Below, in pieces: positions 59,512-64,000 of a stretch of 64,000 nucleotides of DNA. Position numbers and translations under genes: made by a program. The notes beneath the pieces are model-generated. The model searched no databases, was not told the origin of the DNA, and saw nothing but the letters and a program-made list of their open reading frames with translations. This stretch comes from Trametes villosa (lineage: Eukaryota > Basidiomycota > Agaricomycetes > Polyporales > Polyporaceae): the NCBI GenBank assembly GCA_002964805.2, contig PUDQ02000010.1, positions 2,294,001 to 2,358,000 on the forward strand, given 5' to 3'. The first letter of the stretch is position 1, and the number at the start of each line of letters is the position of its first letter.

Positions 59512-59916
59512 CTATCTTGACGAGGGCCCGCGCTCTGCGTCCTCCCCAAACTCCCCGATCGTGCGCACGACGAGGTCGACGTTCTCGAGGAAGGCGTTTG
59601 ATGTTAGGCGGGCTAGCCGAACCGTCAATGTCGTGAATGTTCTGTTAAAAATATCGCTCGTAAACATGTGCTTTCAGTACAAATACCGCATATCGCGTAC
59701 GCTACGAGGGTGTTTCCGTCCACGGTCAGCGTGCGCTTGACTACTTCTGGCTGCAGTTCGCGGTCGACGTCGATGACCTGCTTTGCGATGTTCGCGTGCT
59801 TTTCAGATGCGAAAGGGATGCGCATCGTACTTATGGTAGTTGTTGAGCAGGATGTGTTGATGTATGCATGTGTAGCCTTACATTGTGTGCCATTGCGAAT
59901 CTGCTGCAGAAGACAT
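59512..59916 (-). CDS. PCC1: EKC/KEOPS complex subunit PCC1 (LAGE3 family)
   Basis: Small dimerising subunit of the KEOPS complex, needed for the tRNA t6A modification and linked to telomere length and transcription in yeast. Three exons reconstructed by eye. Exon 1 (35 nt, from 59916): MSSAADSQWHT plus two bases. Exon 2: ITMRIPFASEKHANIAKQVI, DVDRELQPEVVKRTLTVDGN, TLVA. Exon 3: TFTTLTVRLARLTSNAFLEN, VDLVVRTIGEFGEDAERGPS, SR*. RIPF.SEKHA..AK....D.ELQP..VKR.L.V.GN is the family signature and ..VRL.R...N.FL.N.DLVVRT..EF its second half. Length about 98 residues, as expected. Convergent with EBP1, only 88 bases between stops. Confidence 0.93.
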
Positions 59917-60494
59917 GGTGGTGGTATGGGTCCAAGAACCGATCGGACAGATCTGTGGTCCACGATCTGGTACAACTCGGTGATCTGCTCGAATTCGGCA
60001 GCATGGATGTTGCTCCCGACCACCACCAACCTCCCGATTGCTCGCTCACAGGTCAGATAGTATGTATGCTATCATGTTTTTGAGGGCGCACTTAGCTGAT
60101 CAAGCGGTGTAGCAGGGCAAAAATTGATATTAGCATGCCCTCGATAATAGTGCCATGCATTGCCACTCGGTCGACGTCTATGCCACCACTGCCAATTTGC
60201 TCTCTCTAAGACAGTCACTTGGCTAGGAGATCCATGCAGCAATATGTAATTGCTGAGATGGCATGAGCTTTAGCCCCGACGATGGTGATATGACTTCATA
60301 TCGGTGCTTGTGGCAGGCATCACCGCTCCGGGGATCCGAGAGGCAATGCGAGGCTTGTGAAGGGCTGACCCCACGACTCACACGTGTAGGTACAAGGTTA
60401 TACTCCACATTCGCGCCCCCGTAGCAACTGGTTTACGCATACACCACTTTGTATCCACACCTTGAAACAGCTCTCACCGATACCGTTGGTTGCG
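59917..60494. other. Divergent region between PCC1 and the APH-like gene
   Basis: About 580 bases, less GC-rich than the surroundings. No gene or clear core promoter element was recognised. Confidence 0.5.
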
Positions 60495-62086
60495 ATGTTG
60501 AATGCTGCATTGGAGGCGAAGATATCAGAAGCCCTCGGTACTGGTGTTCGTGATGCTAGGCTTGCTACGAAAGGTGCGCTGCTGTACATGTACTGCGTAA
60601 CGTTGCTTACTTTGATGGTCCAGATGAGCTGACGATGGTCAGTCAAACGTGTAGATGAGCATCACGTTTCTTGGGCTGACTCCTATTTCCCACAAGACAT
60701 ACGACCTTGGTTTGGCGGATGGACGCGTCGTAGTGCTCCGCATACCTTGCTTCGGGAGCACTAGTGCACTCGTTGAGTATGAGGTATGTCAGCTGCTCGA
60801 CTGCTTCCTGCCCAGTACTCACGCAGGCGCGATAAGGTGGCAACTATGCGCTACCTTTCCGGTCGAACTACGATCCCAATCCCAACCGTCATTGCCTGGC
60901 AGAGGCTCACAAACGAGGACGCGGCCCCTTGTTTTGCCGTGTTCGAGAAGGTATGTGGCTTCTCGTTTGTTGTTCAGCCTGCATCCTTAGTATGCGTCAG
61001 CCTCCAGGCACAACCCTGGACACCCTCTTCCCTAAGCTGTCTCCCCAACAACAAGACCAGATTGTCGCTATCATCGCCCAATGGATGGTCGAGGTCTTCC
61101 GTCACCGGTTCAACAAGATCGGCAGCCTGCTTGATGAATCCGGTGCCGTAGGGCCGATTGCATCCAAGCCATTCTACGAAGAAGGCCGCTCGAAGCTTGC
61201 CCTAGATCGCGGGCCATTCAGTACCGCCAGGGCGTACTACCTGGCCTGTGCGCAGCGTGAACTCGACGCATGTCGGATGCTGTTTGCGCAAGACGCCCCT
61301 CCGTCGTATCAGCGCGATCTCGAAGACTCCCGGATGACGGTAGAGCGGATAGCCGGCCTGCTCTGCGACTTGACAAATCGGTGTCATGGGCTCGACGATG
61401 ACGATCCGGAATTCGCCCCGTTCTCGCTCGACATCCACGACATTGCTCTCAAGGACATCTTCGTTTCCCCAGAGAACCCTACCAAAATTGTGCGGAGCCT
61501 TTAGCCCTGGGCGGTGGACCGGTGGTTCTAATTGTTCATTGCAGCTCGCCGTGACTGGCTGGCAATTCGCCGCTACACGCCCGCTATGGTGTTGCGCGCG
61601 TCTGCCCCCATGGCTATCGCCTTCACTATCCGGCCACAACGAGAACGCGAGGCTGGCTAGTATCTTCAAAGCAGAAATAGCACGTCTCGAAGGCCTGGAC
61701 TCGGTATTCTTGCGCGCCCTGGACTTGGACGACGCCCGATCTACCCTCGACGACCTCTCCGGCTACGATGCCTTCCGCGATGGCTTCCTTCTGCTTCCGG
61801 CTCTGGAGAACATGTGAGTGCTCGCCCCTATGTTCGTCAAGCGGCGTTTCTCACTGGCTGCCTAAGCCTCGCCACCCTCCCCGGTCATGAGGATTTTGCG
61901 GGCTTGAACGCGCTCCTGGACCCTACCACACTCCCGGGGCGGGTCGCACGCATCAACCTCCTCACACGCGGGTCCAACGCCATGTACCTCGCCATGACGC
62001 CCCCGCGGAGTCCGCTGATGGCGGGCGTGAAAGACGAAGGCACGGAAAAGGGAATGCTCCCCGACGGCGCTGTGCTCGTTACGTAG
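60495..62086 (+). CDS. APH-like kinase-fold protein, possibly catalytically impaired
   Basis: Aminoglycoside-phosphotransferase-type (protein-kinase-like) fold, a family expanded in basidiomycetes. Reading: MLNAALEAKISEALGTGVRD then, after one or two poorly defined introns, TYDLGLADGRVVVLRIP (ATP-binding beta strands), ALVERDKVATMRYLSGRTTI, PIPTVIAWQRLTNEDAAPCF, VFEKPPGTTLDTLFPKLSPQ, a helical region (FSTARAYYLACAQRELDACR), FSLDIHDIALKDIFVSPENP (catalytic-loop position), then after an intron ILAVTGWQFAATRPLWCCAR, and the C-terminal ENILATLPGHEDFAGLNALL to the stop at 62084-62086. The usual HxDxxxxN loop and the DW metal Asp appear altered (Asn to Asp; Asp to Gly in VTGWQF). The 5' end is uncertain: the start may be 60495 or 60656. 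Confidence 0.7.
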
Positions 62087-62480
62087 TTCTCCTGCCCGCG
62101 TTCTTACGGTCACCTGGCACGCTTGCTCACCAGAAGCCCCCGCTTCGCGGGGCAAGACGTGTACGCCTGCTGCATCTGTACTTATACGGCCCCCGAGAGC
62201 CACACGCTGTCGCCGCTTCGAGTTCGCGCGTCGCTGGGCCCGAATTCGCGCCTTCCACACCGCTCGGGCGCGCCTCGCGGCTTCTAGGCCGCGACCCTCT
62301 GCCTGATAAGTCAATGTCTCTAAGTAAAGCGGCCGGGCTTCGCTGCAGGCCCCGACGGAGGGCGTCGGAACGGGTGCAGGTGGTCGGTAGACGTTCCATT
62401 GTGAGACGAGAAGCGTGCCGGCTCCGAATGCGTGACAAATCAATAAGGATATGTGTGCGACTTCTGGACCATGAGTGGTG
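62087..62480. other. Convergent intergenic region
   Basis: About 390 bases between the stops of the APH-like gene and the DUF6534 gene. Nothing recognised. Confidence 0.5.
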
Positions 62481-64000
62481 CTATTGCGTCTGCAGCATAC
62501 ACGGGCAGACCTCACGCTCGGTGACGGAGGTCGAGGGCCCAGGGTGTCCGCCCTTGAGCTTCGCCTTGGAGAAGACGAGGTCCGGGAGGCTCAGGGCTCT
62601 CTGTACGCGTGATTCTTTGTCAGGGGCGAAGGATTCCGCCAGCAAATTCAGGAGTACGTACCGAGGCGGGTCTTCGAGGCATCGGTGAATGCGATGGTGG
62701 GATAACGGAGCCGTTGGAGCGGACGGAGATGTCTGGTACGGACGAGAAGATTGCGGTGTCGCCTCGCGATGCATGTGGTGTAGGGAAAAACGATCTAGCG
62801 TTGAGGCATGCCATGAAGGAGTTGGCATAGACTGGGCATTAAGAGAGTCAGCCCACTGGCGGCGAGGTGGGTCGAACAGGACCTACGTTTGCCCATGATG
62901 AAGTCTGTTGCAATGAACCAAGCCGTCCAGGGCAGCACGGTGAACTGCATCACTAACGTGAGTCATAGCTATCATGGTAGCGGTGGGCGGAGACCCTTAC
63001 TGCTATCAACCGAACCAGCGCGGCAATGCTTGAAGCACAGTCCGTCAGCTTTCGAATTTTGGCGACAGGGGCGGTGAGAGGCTTACGTGACTAAAACACA
63101 GCGATTGATAGCGAAGGTAACAAACTGCATTGTGAGAGTGTGCATCCTCGGGCTACGCGCACGGCCGTGTTAGCCTCGCCCATACATCCGAAGGGTAAGG
63201 GAGCGTACCTGTCCAGTTCTGGGGTGCGGCCCCGAGATAGCTGAATGAGTGTACCCGCGATGAATGCATCCGAGAGCACGGCAAGGAGCGTATACGGAAG
63301 CGCGGCCGAGAACTGGGAAGGCGGGGTATGGATACGGGTAGATGATTGGTCGTAGGTTGTATGGACTTACAGCGATCCGCGACAACGAGTCCAACGCCGA
63401 GCTTCTCTGCGAGTCAGCCTGGGCGCCAACAAGCCAAGAATACCCTCACCTATGGAACGTGGAAACGACCTTGACAGTGGCCCCTAGGTGCACGAATCAG
63501 CGGGTAGACTCGGAACGCGTAGAACGCGATCCACTGTAGGGGATGCTCACCAGCACCCAGCCCCAAGTGGGCGAGCACTAGCACTGTCTGCGTCTCGTCA
63601 GTTATGATCTGATTGGGATGATGATGAAGATGTCCGCCTTACCAGAAGAGGCGGAAGCGTATATCGCGTGAAACTGGTCTGGCATACTACCGTAGGGTTA
63701 GCTCGCCGTGCAACGATTCATACGAAGGCCTACGTTTGTGTATCCGCTTGATGAAGAAACTGGTTTGGCTTGAGCTATCGACACGTCCTGGAAGCGCAGC
63801 GGCTCAAACGTACCACTGAACCACGGCCGCGACGACAAGCTATCTGGTGAGGTCAGAAAGCGTACCACAAGCTTCATCACTGCACATACGTTCAACACGC
63901 CGGAGGCCTGAAGATCTGATAGCGTGAGCGGGCATCCTCGTGCCAGAGCAGAGAGTACGTACAAAGAATGAACTGTACCAACGGAGCGTTTGAGCGTCGT
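62481..64000 (-). CDS. Multi-pass membrane protein, DUF6534-like, 5' end beyond window
   Basis: Minus-strand, intron-rich gene running off the right edge. The C-terminal part is clear: a transmembrane exon (MQFTVLPWTAWFIATDFIMG), then after an intron YANSFMACLNARSFFPTPHA, the hallmark end of the basidiomycete DUF6534 family (normally KLYVNSMLATLNAR), followed by a Ser/Pro-rich cytosolic tail (VPDISVRSNGSVIPPSHSPM), an intron with GTACGT donor, and RALSLPDLVFSKAKLKGGHP to the stop at 62481. Upstream exons (about 62.95-64.0 kb) encode hydrophobic stretches but their borders are hard to place by eye. Function unknown; a seven-helix receptor-like topology is typical of this family. Confidence 0.6.

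Overview
This is a gene-dense nuclear segment from a filamentous basidiomycete fungus, most likely an Agaricomycete. The evidence is GC-rich DNA, genes with many short introns (about 50-75 nt, GT..AG, CTNAY-like branch sites), genes on both strands a few hundred bases apart, and basidiomycete-type proteins (CAF120-like PH protein, Kre9/PF10342-like GPI protein, DUF6534 membrane protein). I see no prokaryotic features, rRNA, tRNA or CRISPR.

Layout. 0-9 kb: telomerase reverse transcriptase (TERT, - strand, cut by the left edge in motif D), a TPR protein (-), the complex I subunit NUXM (+) and a Ser/Pro-rich unknown (-). 11-15 kb: 26S proteasome ATPase RPT2 (-) next to the Golgi membrane protein YIP4/YIPF6 (+). 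15-22 kb: a conserved unknown protein (+), a Ca3427-like periplasmic-binding-fold protein (-) and a doubtful small secreted ORF (+). 22-28 kb: a large CAF120/SKG3-like PH-domain protein (-).

28-43 kb is the unusual part. A 2.3-2.4 kb segment carrying an NADP-dependent MDR oxidoreductase occurs twice in direct orientation (27919-30249 and 40418-42811). It brackets about 10.2 kb of very GC-rich DNA that holds no recognisable gene but contains two families of degenerate tandem repeats. One has a period of exactly 468 bp over the units I could anchor; the other has units of about 420-515 bp containing intron-like segments.

43-64 kb returns to ordinary housekeeping content. It holds a peroxisomal (C-terminal SKL) citrate synthase (+) with several microexons and a MITE-like insert in its last long intron, a GPI-anchored Ser/Ala-rich protein (+), the transcription elongation factor IWS1/SPN1 (-) facing the nucleotide-excision nuclease RAD2/XPG (+), complex I NDUFB8 (-), a SAM methyltransferase (+), EBP1/PA2G4 (+), the tiny KEOPS subunit PCC1 (-), an APH-like kinase-fold protein (+) and a DUF6534 membrane protein (-) running off the right edge.

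The genes do not form one pathway. Genome maintenance (TERT, RAD2, PCC1/KEOPS), transcription and mRNA turnover (IWS1, CAF120) and mitochondrial or peroxisomal metabolism (NUXM, NDUFB8, citrate synthase) are each represented. The most notable signals are the extreme microexons (a 3-nt internal exon in citrate synthase and an ATG-only coding exon in RPT2), the oxidoreductase duplication with identical protein cores, and the repeat block between the copies. Exon boundaries were derived by eye from splice consensus and protein family expectation.
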